DNA of 64,000 nt, taken from NCBI GenBank assembly GCA_963555705.1, contig OY743184.1, positions 20,201,859-20,265,858 on the forward strand, given 5' to 3'. Shown here piece after piece: positions 34,781-46,640 of this stretch. Position 1 is the stretch's first letter; each line of letters opens with the position of its first letter. A program made the translations under genes and the position numbers. The DNA comes from Ligustrum vulgare (lineage: Eukaryota; Streptophyta; Magnoliopsida; Lamiales; Oleaceae). The notes under the pieces are model-generated. The model saw nothing but the letters and a program-made list of their open reading frames with translations, searched no databases and had not been told where the DNA came from.

Positions 34781-35210
34781 TTATTGAGAATTTTTTTTAT
34801 TATTTAAAGAATTTTGAAGTTGATCATTAATCCTTTGAAATTTAATTTCTTCTTTGAGAAATTGAACATGTTGTTTTTTGAAATTTATATTGTTGACAAT
34901 TTGAGTGATTGACGCTTGCTTGAGAGCATTGACATCTTTGAAAGAAGGAGAATTTGTAAATTTGAAAAACAAATCTTGACTAAAAATATTTGTTTTAAGT
35001 CCTCTTTCATTAGATCGAAATTGATAAATTTGAACAATGAAAGGAGTACCAAGAATGACTTATTGATCTAAATCTTTAACCAAATAAAAAGTATTTTTGA
35101 AGTAAATATTTGAATTACAAACATGAGCTTTTAAAAGTTTATATTGAATGTTTAATTTCATACCATTAGAGCCATAAAGACGTTCAGTAGTTTTTTCAAA
35201 GTATTTTGTA
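34781..35210 (-). pseudogene. Caulimovirid-like protease/linker region, broken
   Basis: Minus-strand fragments 35060-35251 and 34781-34972 precede the RT in the direction of translation. They resemble the protease-to-RT stretch of related endogenous copies (an ILGTPF-like phrase near 35040, then a Lys-rich helical linker). A stop at about 35057 splits it. No upstream movement or coat protein was recognised before the unit boundary near 35217. Confidence 0.5.
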
Positions 35211-35216
35211 GGGATC

Positions 35217-35558
35217 AGTGTGTGTGTGTGTGTGTGTGTACACATATACATATATATGAGTGAATGCTATTATTTTTTTATTATCCCAAGTTTGTCCTTT
35301 TTTCTTTTGCTTTATTTCCTTCTTTTAGTTATTTCTGAAGGCTAAAAAAAGTCGTAATAGCAAGATTTTAATATGGATGTGAAGATTGCGCACATTACTT
35401 ACTATATTATTTCCGAATTACTAAGTCGTAGTAAAAATTATAGTCATTTCGAATGATCCCTTAATAATGTATTTTATCTTTCAATGATTTTTTCTTTCGT
35501 TTGGTTTAACTATATTAAAAGATACTAAGAGAAAATATTATTCATATACTACTATTCA
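35217..35558. repeat. Duplicated AT-rich unit, part B, copy 1, with (TG)n
   Basis: Starts with a (TG)n run (about 35219-35239). It then matches 35745-36045 closely (TTTGTCCTTTTTTCTTTT, TTCGAATGATCCCTTAA, TTTTTTCTTTCGTTTGG). The offset between copies is about 490 bp. Confidence 0.85.
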
Positions 35559-35563
35559 TAAGG

Positions 35564-36045
35564 CATCATCAATGACATCAATTGAGTTTTTTTTTTTCCA
35601 CATTTCCTACTTCATTTATCTATTATTTTTTTACTATTGTAAGGTACATTTTTGTCTTTATTCTTTCAAATTCAAGACATATTTATCTTTCATAATTTCC
35701 TAAAATTTGTCAGTTAGTCATCAAACTCTGTGTGTGTGCGCGCGCGCGCGCGTGCGCTATTAATTTTTATCGTCCCCAATTTGTCCTTTTTTCTTTTTCT
35801 TTATTTCCTTTTTTTAGTTATTTATGAAGGCTTAAAAAAATCGTAATAGTAAGATCTTAATATTGATGTGAAGATTTTGCGCATTACTTACTATATTATT
35901 TTCGAATTATTAAATCATAGCAAAAATTATAACAATTTCGAATGATCCCTTAACAATGTATTTCATCTTTCAATGATTTTTTCTTTCGTTTGGTTGACTT
36001 TGTGGGCTTAAATGAGATTGCAATAGCAAGATCTTTATATCAATA
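35564..36045. repeat. Duplicated AT-rich unit, copy 2 (A + B)
   Basis: Part A at 35564-35740 is followed by TG/CG alternating repeats at 35729-35756 and part B at 35745-36045. Part B continues after the Helitron at 38848-38960. Its left end, ATAAGGCATCATCAATGAC, is the pre-insertion version of the gypsy target site. Confidence 0.8.
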
Positions 36046-38847
36046 CTAGTGAATCATCCCGTGCGATGCACGGGAAGAAACGTCTAAATAAAAATAATCT
36101 TATTCGAAATTAAATGAATCCTTAAACAAAATAAATAATATTCACAAATAAGATATAAGTTCATCATTTATTAGTTTCATGTATAAACATCAACATTTTA
36201 GGGAGAAGTCATACATGCGAAAACGATTGTGCCTGACTCTTATTGATAGTCATGGCATATGACACCATCAATGAAAATTGTTTTTTTTTCGAAATCTAAT
36301 AAGTATCCTAAAATTCGAATGGCTCAACGATATCTTTGGAATAAAGAATTTGTATCCTGCATTACTGTCAGATAGAATTTGACCTTATAGAATATGATCG
36401 TCAAGTTTTGTAACGATTATTCACTATCTCCTCGAACCAAAAATTCGCCTTGCAAAATGAACATTTAAATGTAGGATCTCCAGTATTCATGTACTCTGAA
36501 CATTCAAACAATAGATGAAAAAATTAATAATAGAGATCATGCATATAAAAGATAAAATTTAATATTTTGACTATTGACAATGAAAAACAACATGTATAGT
36601 AATAATAATAATAATAATAAAAATAAATTGCGAGATTGACAAAGATATTGCATCAAATTTATAATATTTTAGGTTTTCAATATTTATATAACGTTAATTA
36701 TTTTCTGATTGAAATTATAATTTAGTATTGACCATCTCAATTTTTAGTTAAGTAAATTGAGAGACAATTTATATATTATTGTGAAAAAATATCATAAAAT
36801 TTGAATTAAAATATAGCAAAGAATATCTTGGAATGGTTATTTACTTTTTGAAATTTTAAAATTAACTGTCATGACAAAAATCATTAATAACTATATCATT
36901 TCAAACAATATAGATAAATTTGTTAACCGTTAATGTTAAAAATGTGATATGAGACTTTTTGGAATAAAAAATTAATTAAGAATTAAATTTAATTGTCATT
37001 GAAATAATTTTGATAAATAATGCAATATAGGAAAGAACTTTAGTATGTTTATGTAATAAATAACTTAAAAATAGGATTTAGTTATAAAAATTTCAATACA
37101 ACGTGATTTATAAAAATACGAATGTGTATAAATTTTAACTATAATTTTAATAGAGAATTTGACATTGGATCTGTATGACTGAACCAAATATTTATCCATA
37201 AAATTAAGACCAATAAAATATCACAATTATTATAAAAAATTAATTACGTATTAAATGTAATTATCTATAAAAATATTTAATAATTTAATAATACGCTATA
37301 AAAAAGAGCTCCAATTTTTAGATGTACTAAATAACTAAAAATAAGATTATTTATAAAAAAAAACTATACTTATGATGTGATTTATAATTTAGTACTCCCT
37401 TCGTCCCATAAAGATAGTCCGCTACTCATTTTCACACAGATTAAGGACAAAAATGAATATAAAATATTAATTTCATTCTTAAAAAATAAAGTAGACTATC
37501 TTTTTGAGACGAACAAAAAAGAAATAGTGGACTATCTTTGTATGACGGAGAGAGTATTATCTAGTAATAAAATTTCGACATAATTTTTAACTGAAAATTT
37601 TACTTTGGATTTGTTTAACTGAACACAAATATTTTATTTGTAATATTGAAAACGTTAGAAGAACACATTTTTTTCATGAAAAGAGAGATTTTGACCCAAA
37701 AAACCCAAATATAAATAAGTAAAACCAAACAAATTATTGTTCTTATATCATAAAAAATAAAAAACAACTTCTCGATAAAAGCAAATTTTAAAAAAAAATA
37801 ATTCTAGTTTCTTGTTTTTATTATTTTTTATACAATGTGATGTACAATTTCATCAAATATATATACTGACCCATGAATAATATGTTTTTTCTTCACTCAA
37901 CGGCTGAAACCATTAACGTATCTATCCAGCCCAAAGCTATTCTAAATAGCCCAACATTAATTAACACATTGCAACCCCAACAGAGAAATTTAGAACATAA
38001 TATAAATAGATTATTAACAAATCCTCTTATTAGTCCAAAATAATTTTGCATTCTATATTGTTTTCGAAATTTTCTCTACAATATTATTGTTTTAATATTT
38101 TTTCCTTTTTTGTCAGAAGCCAAAATCTATGTTCAACGACTCAAAATATCACAGGTCTTGAAGAAAAGAGTAGTGTCAATCATTTTTACTTTTTCAAAAA
38201 ATAATTTATGATTTTTTTTATTTTCAACTGGTTTGTAATATTAATAACTAATAAGCATTACCACCGCACCAGAAATTTTGAATCGTAAAACGTGATAATT
38301 AGAAGGTGGAGTGGAGGGGTCATATTAAACAGTACACATTTTTTCAAAGAAATAACCCTTTAATTGAATCTTTTATTATTGTGTATATATTTATAATAAT
38401 TATATATAACAGAAATGAAAGAGGTTGTATATCGAGAAATTGAAAAAAAAAAGATATAGAAAACAAAAATGAATAAACAGATTTTGAAAAACGGGAAAAA
38501 AATGAAACAAATTCTGAAAAAGCGAAAAATGGAAAAAAAACTGGCTTTCTAGTGTAATTAGGATGTGGGAAATAGAAGTCATATAAACACAATAAATATT
38601 GAAGAATGTAAATAGATGTCAGCGATTCTGAAAATAATAAATAAATATTGAAGGCCTAACTATTTTTGAAGTTGGTTTTGAAGTTGATTATTAAATGAGA
38701 TATATGAGTAGTGTGAACATAATAAATATTGAAATCCCCAAAAATCGAAAAAAATTAATAAATAAATTTGCACATAGCACAAGAGTTTTGGAGGGAAACA
38801 GTGAAGTTGACTGGGGTTGACTCAGCTGTTTTTATATATTATATAGA
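36046..38847 (-). mobile_element. Non-autonomous Helitron with both termini
   Basis: 2,802 bp. In minus orientation the 5' end is TCTATATAATATATAAAAAC (38847) and the 3' end is CTAG (36046-36049). The latter is preceded by a 7-bp stem hairpin CCCGTGC-GAT-GCACGGG (36058-36074). It sits between host A (36045) and T (38848), as Helitrons do. It interrupts part B of the duplicated unit, and the uninterrupted paralog around 35855-35885 gives the empty site. No RepHel gene; only AT-rich sequence and a Stowaway MITE inside. Confidence 0.8.
37395..37554. mobile_element. Stowaway-like (Tc1/mariner) MITE
   Basis: 160 bp with ends CTCCCTTCGTCCCATAAAGA and the inverse TATGACGGAGAGAG, flanked by TA on each side (37393-37394, 37555-37556). 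These are typical Stowaway termini. It is inserted within the Helitron. Confidence 0.9.
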
Positions 38848-39467
38848 TATGAAGCCATCACATAGTACTTTATCATATTATTTTCGAATTACAGAACCGT
38901 CAATTGTGACAAAAATCATAAGCATTTAAAATGGTCCAGTAACAATATATATTTCATTTTTTCACGTTTATACTTTTGTCTCAGTTTTGACATGTGCACT
39001 CTAAACAAAATAGATCTTTAATACATAACTTCGACAAGCTTATATTTTCAAGATCATATAACGACTTTCAAAATACGACGAACGTAAAAAAAAAAAAAAA
39101 CACCCCTTTTTAAAATTCTTATAATTATTGGTCTTTAAAAATCTATTTTTCAATTTCATTTTACGTGTTAAATTTCTCCCCATTTTCAAAATCATGCATG
39201 CTTTAGACAAATAAAATTAGTTTATAATATGTTTAATTTTCGTCTCTCCCTATTTTGTTATTTTGTTATTTTTTAAATTCCCTTATTGATTAATTTTGTG
39301 AGGTCAAATATAATTATAATACCAAGATCTTGATATCAATTTGAATCTCTCACACGATACTTTAACACATTATTTTTGAATTATTGAATTTTCAATCTAC
39401 TTATATCCTCTAATCTAACTCTTTAACATATATAATCCAACTCTTTTAACATAGATACATATATTTA
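38848..39467. other. AT-rich spacer with diverged part-B copies
   Basis: 38848-38960 completes part B after the Helitron. A more diverged copy lies near 39295-39420 (CCAAGATCTTGATATCAATT). No gene is seen. Confidence 0.5.
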
Positions 39468-39649
39468 GCGTGTGTTTAAGACTTATTATTTCAAATAATG
39501 TGATTTTTAATAGTGGATGTTTGAAAATTATGTGGTTAAAAATTATGAAATTTTTTAATTTGTGTGTAGATTATTTTATTAGTAAAATGCATGGTCAAAA
39601 ATTAATTTTGAAAAAATGAGTTATTGAATAATGAGTGTCAAATAGGGGC
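39468..39649. mobile_element. Tourist-like MITE, third copy
   Basis: 182 bp starting GCGTGTGTTTA and ending CAAATAGGGGC, flanked by TTA (39465-39467 and 39650-39652). Same size class and AT-rich interior as the copies at 2298 and 6128. Confidence 0.65.
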
Positions 39650-39995
39650 TTAATTTATCTAACTATGTTGCAGTCAATTCTCAATTTTCGCGTCGTTGTC
39701 AAGATAATGGAAATGGAGCTTGGAGATGGATGAATTTTTCAGAAGAACTGTAAGGTTGTCAATCCATTTCATATTTTCATGGTTTTTGAAGATTTTATAT
39801 ATTTTATGTTTTCGTATCACATGAATCTTAAATAACCGACTAGATTAAATAATTGTTTATGGATGTTCTGATTTAAAACAATTTTTTTTAGTTAAGGTGT
39901 AATATATTTGTTAGCACAATCCTCTCTTTTTGTCTTTTTCTTCATCTTTGCAATCTTCTTACTGTCGACGTTATTATATACACAATTATTACCAC

Positions 39996-40024
39996 ATTTC
40001 GTGCATCGCATCGGCCACCACTAG
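39996..40024 (+). mobile_element. Helitron 3' terminus (plus strand)
   Basis: CGTGCATCGCATCGG, a slightly decayed version of the hairpin at 36058-36074, is followed by CCACCACTAG ending at 40024 and then T. The 5' end of this element was not found. Confidence 0.5.
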
Positions 40025-41357
40025 TCCCTATCCCTATCCCTATACAATAAAATAGGATTCTATGGAGATACTATTCATAAGCCAATTTACTCATTTGGAG
40101 CCAATTATGTGTCTGAAGCCGACTATAAGCCATTAAGCCTGTTTTGATGAGCCAGGATTTAAAGCCGTTTTCCACCGATTTGTCTCTTACCTGACACACA
40201 CGCCTCCCTCTTTCTGCATTTCTCACGCAACAGCCATACCTTCCCATTTCCCCTCTTTCACTTCATCTTCTATCACTCCAAACAAAATCCTGCAACCCCT
40301 TTTTTTGGAGCTCATCAGAGAAGCATTTGCTCTCAACCATAGAGAGAAACTCTCCCTCCCTTGTGCCTGATTTCATGTGGTTCCTTCTTTAATTCTTCAC
40401 GTTTGGATACATTGTGATGGATTTGGGAGCAAAATACTACATTTCCACACTTACAAAATATAAATCTGAATTTTTTTAGCTCTTTTTGACTCAAACTCAA
40501 TTTAGATTGTCTACTGTCTTCTCCAATCACGAGTCCTTCATGGTCGGGGCTAGCCGATTATTGAGTTTGGGATGGATTTCGTTAATAGAGGTTCTACTCA
40601 ACCTTTCAAGTCGAGAACGAGACTTCTCTGGGAGGTCAGATTTCTTCAGAATTCTTGACAATGGGTCTTCCATCTTCATCTAGATTTATCGTTATTTGAA
40701 GATTATTCACTTCATGGGGGAGTATTCAAGCTTTAGTTGTTATTGTTCATCCATCTTCTACACTTCTAGGTTTTGTGATTTTGAACTTGCTTTGCGTATT
40801 GGCTTTTCTTTTTGTTGCTGGAAGGATACTACGGGCCTACTAAATCATAAGGATCAAAACCGGGTAGAGATGATTCTCAAATACATTGTAATGATATATT
40901 TGTTCGGCTTGTACAATTTTGACAGCTTTTGTTTCATTGCCAAAAGTTTATATGCTTTAAGGTATTTTAGATCTCCCTTGTCACCCGATATCTGTTGAAC
41001 TCCATAATTTATTGCATTGTAGATTTCCAAAATTGTGCTTACTAATCATTACTAGCAATAGTCAAAAGGTATTTTAAAAAAAAATATTTTCTTTGAAAGT
41101 TCTGTTGGTATTGTAGTAAACTCATCACGGAGGAAGTGTGTTATCTCTTGAGATGCTGGTCGAGCAAGACTATTAGAAGAGTTGCAAGCAATTCATCATT
41201 TTGAGGTTTTATTTCATCACTTCTGTCATTTACACTTCCAGTTTAACGATTCTTCTCCACACATATAACTTTGATGTCAATGAGAACTATAAATGCAAGA
41301 TCGACTCCATTATATTATATATGTTGGAGCATTCCGTGCACCATTTCTGATGAACAT
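40025..41357 (+). other. Probable 5' part of the next Helitron, with a promoter-like stretch
   Basis: Starts TCCCTATCCCTATCCCTATA directly after the CTAG at 40024, resembling a Helitron 5' end (TC... TATA). The CT-rich stretch at 40190-40300 looks like a captured 5' UTR. Plus-strand ORFs at 40486-40683 and 40696-40998 have no recognisable similarity, so no gene is called. Confidence 0.4.
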
Positions 41358-41360
41358 TTA

Positions 41361-42293
41361 GGCCCCGTTCTCTTTGTTGTTTTCAGCCCGTTTTGAGTTT
41401 TCGATTTTCGAAAATATTGAAAACACGTTCACTTTACCCATTTTCAGAAATGCATTTTCCAAAATACAAAAAAAAAAAAAAAAAAATACAAAAGAAACTC
41501 AAAACGAGTTTATTGCGTTTTGGATATTTTGTGTTAAAAAGTCCAAAACATCAAAACCCGCGTTTTGGACTTTTTTTTTTTTTTTTTTTAATAATGTGAG
41601 ACACTATATTCACTTGAAATTCTTAGGTTATTTTGCCATTATATATAAATTCATGTTAAGATTTTTTATTTATTTATTTTTTGTAAATGTGAGACACTTC
41701 TTTCACTTGAAATTCTTATGTTATTTTGCCATTATATATAGATCCATGTTAAGATTTTTTTTTTATTTGTAATTTTTTTTTTTTGGTAAATGTGAGACAC
41801 TTCCTTCATTTGAAGTTATTATGTTATTTTTCCATTATATATAGATCCATGTTAAGATTTTTTTTTTTTTTTTTTGTAAATGTGAGACATTCTTTTACTT
41901 GAAGTTCTCATGTTATTTTGTCATTATATATAAATCCATGTTAAGATTTTGTAGGTATGTGTTGGATTTTTTTGTTGGTATGTGTTGGATTTTTGTTTAG
42001 TTGAAACAATAATAATTATGAATTTATTGACATAGAGAAACTGATTTATTGACATTAAAATTAATGTAATTTAATAAATCAACCATTTTTTACATATAAA
42101 ATATCACAAAATAAATATATTAGAAAATTATAAAGTAAACGCATTTTGAGGTTTTCTATTTTTGAAAACAGTTTTCCAAAATTACAAAGAGAACATGTTT
42201 TCAGCAATCCCAACACAAACAACCAAAAATTCAAAATTCAAAACAAAATCTAAAACTCAAAATTCAAAATCGAAATACAAAGAGAACGGCCCC
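41361..42293. mobile_element. 933-bp TIR element (PIF/Harbinger-like, non-autonomous)
   Basis: The left end GGCCCCGTTCTCTTTG and right end CAAAGAGAACGGCCCC form an inverted pair. TTA flanks lie at 41358-41360 and 42294-42296. Subterminal regions repeat TTTTGAATTTTGAG-like words. The centre holds four tandem copies (41592-41950) of a 90-100-bp unit. No transposase. Confidence 0.8.
41592..41950. repeat. Four ~95-bp tandem copies inside the TIR element
   Basis: Each starts AATGTGAGACA(C/T)T and ends ATCCATGTTAAGATTTT followed by a poly-T run of varying length. Starts are at about 41593, 41687, 41789 and 41879. Confidence 0.9.
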
Positions 42294-42470
42294 TTACTGT
42301 TTCTCGATTTCAAGAAATTATTATTTTGTTAGTGGTTCCTTGTGGGAACTTAGTCAAATTGTGCGGTATGGGATTGTGTGTTGGGATCTTGGTGGGATAT
42401 GATTCAGTTGCCTATATCTCTTTTTGTTATGGAGGTATGATGTTTTATAGAAGTTAGCTTTGGAATCCTT

Positions 42471-43867
42471 TTTGATGTCGTCTTTCTAATAAGCATCATT
42501 GTCCATGGGTGCTAGATGGGGAACAAAGGACATCATGGATTGCTGAGGCGTAGCTGGACTGTGAACTAATTTCTATTTGAATGAGGGAACATTCATCAGT
42601 TTGCAGTGGAATTTTAACCATCGTAAATGCTACTAAGCACCACAGCATAATATCCAAAATTTACTTTGTTTTTGGTATCTTGCATATTGGTGTTTTAAAA
42701 TCATTTGTTAGTTGAGGTTCTGCTTCTATCTTAATTATGTCGCTTAATTGTATATATGTTATGGTTCTGCTATCTCCATTCTTTCTTTTTCCCCATGGAT
42801 TGCTAAATGTTTACGAGCTTCCTCTTATACGTTTGGTTACGGTCACTCTGACGTGGAAGTGGCATCGAGGTTCCTGGATCAAAGTTGTTAAGAGGCACAA
42901 GTGGATATTAAATTGGATCGTTTCTGCAACTTTTGCATATCTCTGTCAAGATCCAAATCCCCTAACACCACCTGTAAGTTTTATCATTGTTTTATATCAA
43001 ATTTCATAAAAATTGTACTTTGAGTTTCTTATTGATGAACTTCTCTTAATTCTACGAATTCTTTCATTATGAATTATCTGGATGGTCCATATACATTTAT
43101 TTTTTGTTTTTTGAAGTATTAACCTATTAGATCTTGTGTTTCCGTGAGTTTGATAGATTAAGTTTAAGTGCAGTAGATGCAAACACAATTGTGGCCCAGT
43201 TTCTCTATCTTGGTATCTCGGTGTTTTTTATCCCACCGAGGTATATTTGCTTAGGCCTAATTATTATTCTTTTCTTTTCCGATCGATATGACTTCCATAC
43301 GGTAAAATTTCTTGCATGCATAATCTATCTGTTTCCATTTGTGTAGTCGTGTGACTGTTATTGTTTACTAAACAATATTGAACATTTCTCGACTGACTAT
43401 TATCAATTAGGCAGCCATATGTATAGTTGAATTGAATGTCCTTGAATTTGGCATTTAGAAAAGTGTTGAATAGTTGATTATTAAAAAATTCATGCATGGG
43501 AAACGGGGATGGGCATGAGCACTATGTTCATTAGCATGGGTAAATCACAACCCTTGGAATTTCCTTTACATGCGTGCATAGCGCACGTGGAATCTATCTT
43601 CATGTGCATTCGGGGCAAATTTTGGAACAAATAGTTTTAAACGTTCTTGTTTATTTCTTTTGCTTATATATATAAAATCTTGTCAATTAGATTAATCTAA
43701 GGGGTAAGAACAATGAATGAAGACAGACCTCTCACCTCTTAATTTCTACAGAAAGCTATAAAAACGCGGGGAAGATGGATTAATGATGCGGGTAAATCCA
43801 ATGAAGACATTCATAATTTTTTTCCCTCCCCAACCTTATAGATGTGGTAGTACATTCTCTTCTACTG
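42471..43867. repeat. 1.4-kb duplicated segment, copy 1
   Basis: Matches 47317-48722 in the same orientation along its whole length with small indels. Shared landmarks are AAGCATCA(T/C)TGTCCATGGG at the left and GATTAATGATGCGGGTAAAT at the right. A short shared ORF containing VDANTIVAQFLYL, next to a donor-like GTATCT, hints at a captured exon, but the identity is not secure. Confidence 0.85.
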
Positions 43868-44575
43868 CAATATTCCTTTTTGTATATGAAAATTTGAGGC
43901 AGATATTATTTGGACTACTATTTTTAACCTCTTCTTTTCCTCAATCCTTGGATTCTTTCAGCTAGATTGTGTCTAGAGTCTAGACAATAGAAATTGTAGC
44001 TTTGGTTTCATTTTTGGCAACAATTGTTGAGTCTCTTCTAACTGGTGGACGAGTAAAGGACAATAAAATCTTGGTTCCTTTTGCAAGCATGGTAACTGCA
44101 TATTTTAAGTTTTGATCGTATAGGAACCCATGAAGCCATAAAGCCAAAAAATTCATGTTTATTTGTGTCGAAATACTTTTGCAAAAATAATTTCGTCATA
44201 TTTGTTTGTATCCTTGGATGCATCCCTCCTTTTGCTAAACATTGCCATCCGTGTAGTTTTATTGTTAATTGAAGGTAGTTTGATTTACTTTGTTGTACAC
44301 ATTTACTTGACCTAGAAAAGATAAAGAACTGTTATGACATCCTAGAAAAGAGAAAGACCTGTTATGGTGTTTCTAATGTGGAGAAATGAATAGTTTTAAA
44401 AAAAAGAGCTAAAATCTTGTAAATTATGCATTAGTTCTTTTCTTAGTGGTCAAAATGTTTCACTATTCCTATATTTTAGTTCTCCTCCAATTGTTTCCCC
44501 TCTCCAAAATTCACCCGTGTGCGTACCTATTTGTATATGAAACGTATGAAATTGGCATAATTTATATTTACGTTA
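43868..44575. other. Non-coding spacer before the RPT3 fragment
   Basis: AT-rich, with no supported gene. It may be intron sequence of the captured RPT3 gene plus filler. Confidence 0.4.
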
Positions 44576-45620
44576 TGCGGTACACCTGGTTCAGGTAAAA
44601 CCATGCTTGCCAAGGCTTTGGCAAACCACACAACTGCAGCTTTCATTATGGTGGTGAGTTTAGAATCTGTGCACAAATATTTGGCTGAGGTATGCTTCAA
44701 AGGTCTCATGTTTGCTTGTGATGGGTGTTGATTCATTGTTTGATAACATTTGAATCGCTTGTGTAATATGTCAAGTAAGTTGTGGATATCCAATTGTCTA
44801 AATATTATTGCTATTGGGTACGTAAAGGGTCCTAGTATGGTCCACGATGTCTTTCGTTTGGCCAAAAAGAATGCTCCTGCAATTATCTTTATTGATGAAG
44901 TAGATGCAATTGCAACTGCTCAATTTGGCCCAAACTGGAGCTAATAGAGAGGTTCAAAGAATACTTATAGAACTTTTGAATCCGCTATATTCTGTAGAAT
45001 TAAGTATTTAGGGGTGCAATTGGACTGCAGATGCATACTTTCATAACTTTGACAAATACCTCGATGATTGTTAGATGTTGTAGAGAGAAAAATCCATTTT
45101 ACCATCTTTCTCTAAACTCATGCTTTGCTATAATGCTTATTATATGCATGATATGACGGATGTATTTGATCAAACTGTGAATGTGAAGGTCATCATGGCC
45201 ACTAACTACGGACACATTGGACCCCACACTTCTACGTACTGGTAGACTTGATCGTCAAATTGAGTTTTCTTGGCCTGATAGATGGGCGAAAGAGGCTGAT
45301 TTTTCAGGTAATTGTTTTAGGAATATACCTGAAACTTCTTATTTCTTAGGTTTCCATTTGCTTTAACTGATAGGATTTTTTTTCCTTTCCTATAAATTGA
45401 ATGGAAATGTTCTTATCAAATGCGAAGTTACTTTGTGGCAAAGATTGTTCTCTTTCTTTGAATCCACATAAACCTGTGAACCAATTCTGCATGATTATTT
45501 TGCGAATTCATGATTATTGTCTTTCCTTGAGCAGGTTTGCACGACTAAGATGATTAAGTGATGAAGTTGATTTAGAGGACTATGTTTCTCGACCTGATAA
45601 AATAAGTGCTGCTGAGTGTT
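44576..45620 (+). pseudogene. RPT3: Captured 26S proteasome ATPase RPT3 fragment with introns
   Basis: Four exon-like blocks in order: 44576-44690 ([20 protein letters not shown], Walker A, ending GAG before a GTATGC donor), about 44825-44990 ([20 protein letters not shown], Walker B, then a frameshift in AQFGP and EVQRILIELLN), 45187-45307 ([20 protein letters not shown]) and 45535-45620 (SDEVDLEDYVSRPDKISAAE). The sequence is that of regulatory particle ATPase RPT3, an AAA+ unfoldase subunit of the 19S cap. Introns are retained, so it was copied as genomic DNA. Substitutions, frameshifts and lack of both termini make it a pseudogene. Confidence 0.85.
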
Positions 45621-46045
45621 TTTTTTTGTAACATTCTTTTATAAAAGATGTTATTTTGAGTATCTATTTATGTTCCCTTTCTCTCATCAGCTTCATTAGT
45701 CTCGTATTTTCATTATGTGTTCTTATTTTAGATTATTCTATGTATTCATTATTTACCTTTCCAAATATTAAAGTTCTCCAGCAACAAAGTCATTGAGTAA
45801 GGAAGCAAAAAGTTAAAAAAAAATTCATGAGATGGTATATAATTGTGTAATGTTTCTAGTAATCGCTGGTAATTAACAACCTGTGTCACACACAAAAGAG
45901 ATATTAAGGTCAAAAGCCACTAGCATCTCAGCTAGCAAATTCTGTAATAGATGCTTAAGATTGATGTAGATGGATGTTATCACAAATAATTTATTTTATA
46001 TATACGCTATCACGTACCTAACTATACCACGGCACGTGCGTCTAA
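45621..46045. other. Non-coding tail of the RPT3-bearing element
   Basis: AT-rich, with no ORF. It leads to a CTAG terminus at 46046-46049. Confidence 0.4.
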
Positions 46046-46049
46046 CTAG
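46025..46049 (+). mobile_element. Helitron-like 3' terminus
   Basis: ACCACGGCACGTGCGTCTAA followed by CTAG (46046-46049) and T. The GCACGTGC palindrome is a short relic of the hairpin. The orientation matches that of the captured RPT3 fragment. Confidence 0.4.
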
Positions 46050-46640
46050 TATGTATATATATATATAAGATTATATCATCACTATCACTATTATATATAA
46101 GATTCACTTCTAAGTTCACTGTTCCTAAGGACGAAATGCGACTTCTCCTTTCCAACCAAAAATAAAAAGTACGCTTTCTCTCTTCTGTTCGCTTCCTTAA
46201 CTTTCTAGATGTTTCAAAGCCTCTGATCTTCATCTTCGCCTTATCTCAACGTGTGAGTTCCAGAATGTTCCGTTGTTAAGGTTTGCGCCTGTATTTCGGT
46301 TCTCTTCACGTTCCCGTCGATCTCATCGCCTTCATCTCTCACTGCGACTTCACGGTGGCTACAGATCATCCATGTGTATGTATTTCTTTGATCGTTCCTG
46401 TTTTAGTTTAGTTTTTAAGGACATTTTTCTTTTTCTATGTTTTTGTTCACCATCAATGTCTCTGAACCCTAAGGATAAATTAATAGCAGCAGGAAGCCCT
46501 ATAAATCGGAGACAAATATCTTCTAAAGAAATTGTAGAGTCGAATATCCATAATAGGATACTAAAGCAAAATAATGGCTGACAATCTCTTGAAATTTGGT
46601 ATAAATCATCATTTCAGTGCCCATGTTTTAGCCATCTCAG
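46050..46640 (+). other. Unassigned segment with a promoter/exon-like stretch
   Basis: A 102-codon ORF at 46273-46581 begins with an Arg/Ser/His-rich stretch (LRFAPVFRFSSRSRRSHRLH) that could be part of a captured plastid transit-type 5' exon, but it is not identifiable. It precedes the pyruvate kinase fragment on the same strand. Confidence 0.3.

Noticed and set aside
31642..35217. Active virus
   Set aside because: Multiple frameshifts and stops, an altered RT catalytic motif and missing genes show a dead endogenous copy.
40486..40998. Two consecutive plus-strand ORFs in the Helitron-like segment
   Set aside because: No similarity or splice evidence; AT-rich open frames of this size are expected by chance.
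46273..46581. 102-codon ORF resembling a transit peptide
   Set aside because: Suggestive composition only; not assignable to a gene and not joined in frame to the pyruvate kinase fragment.
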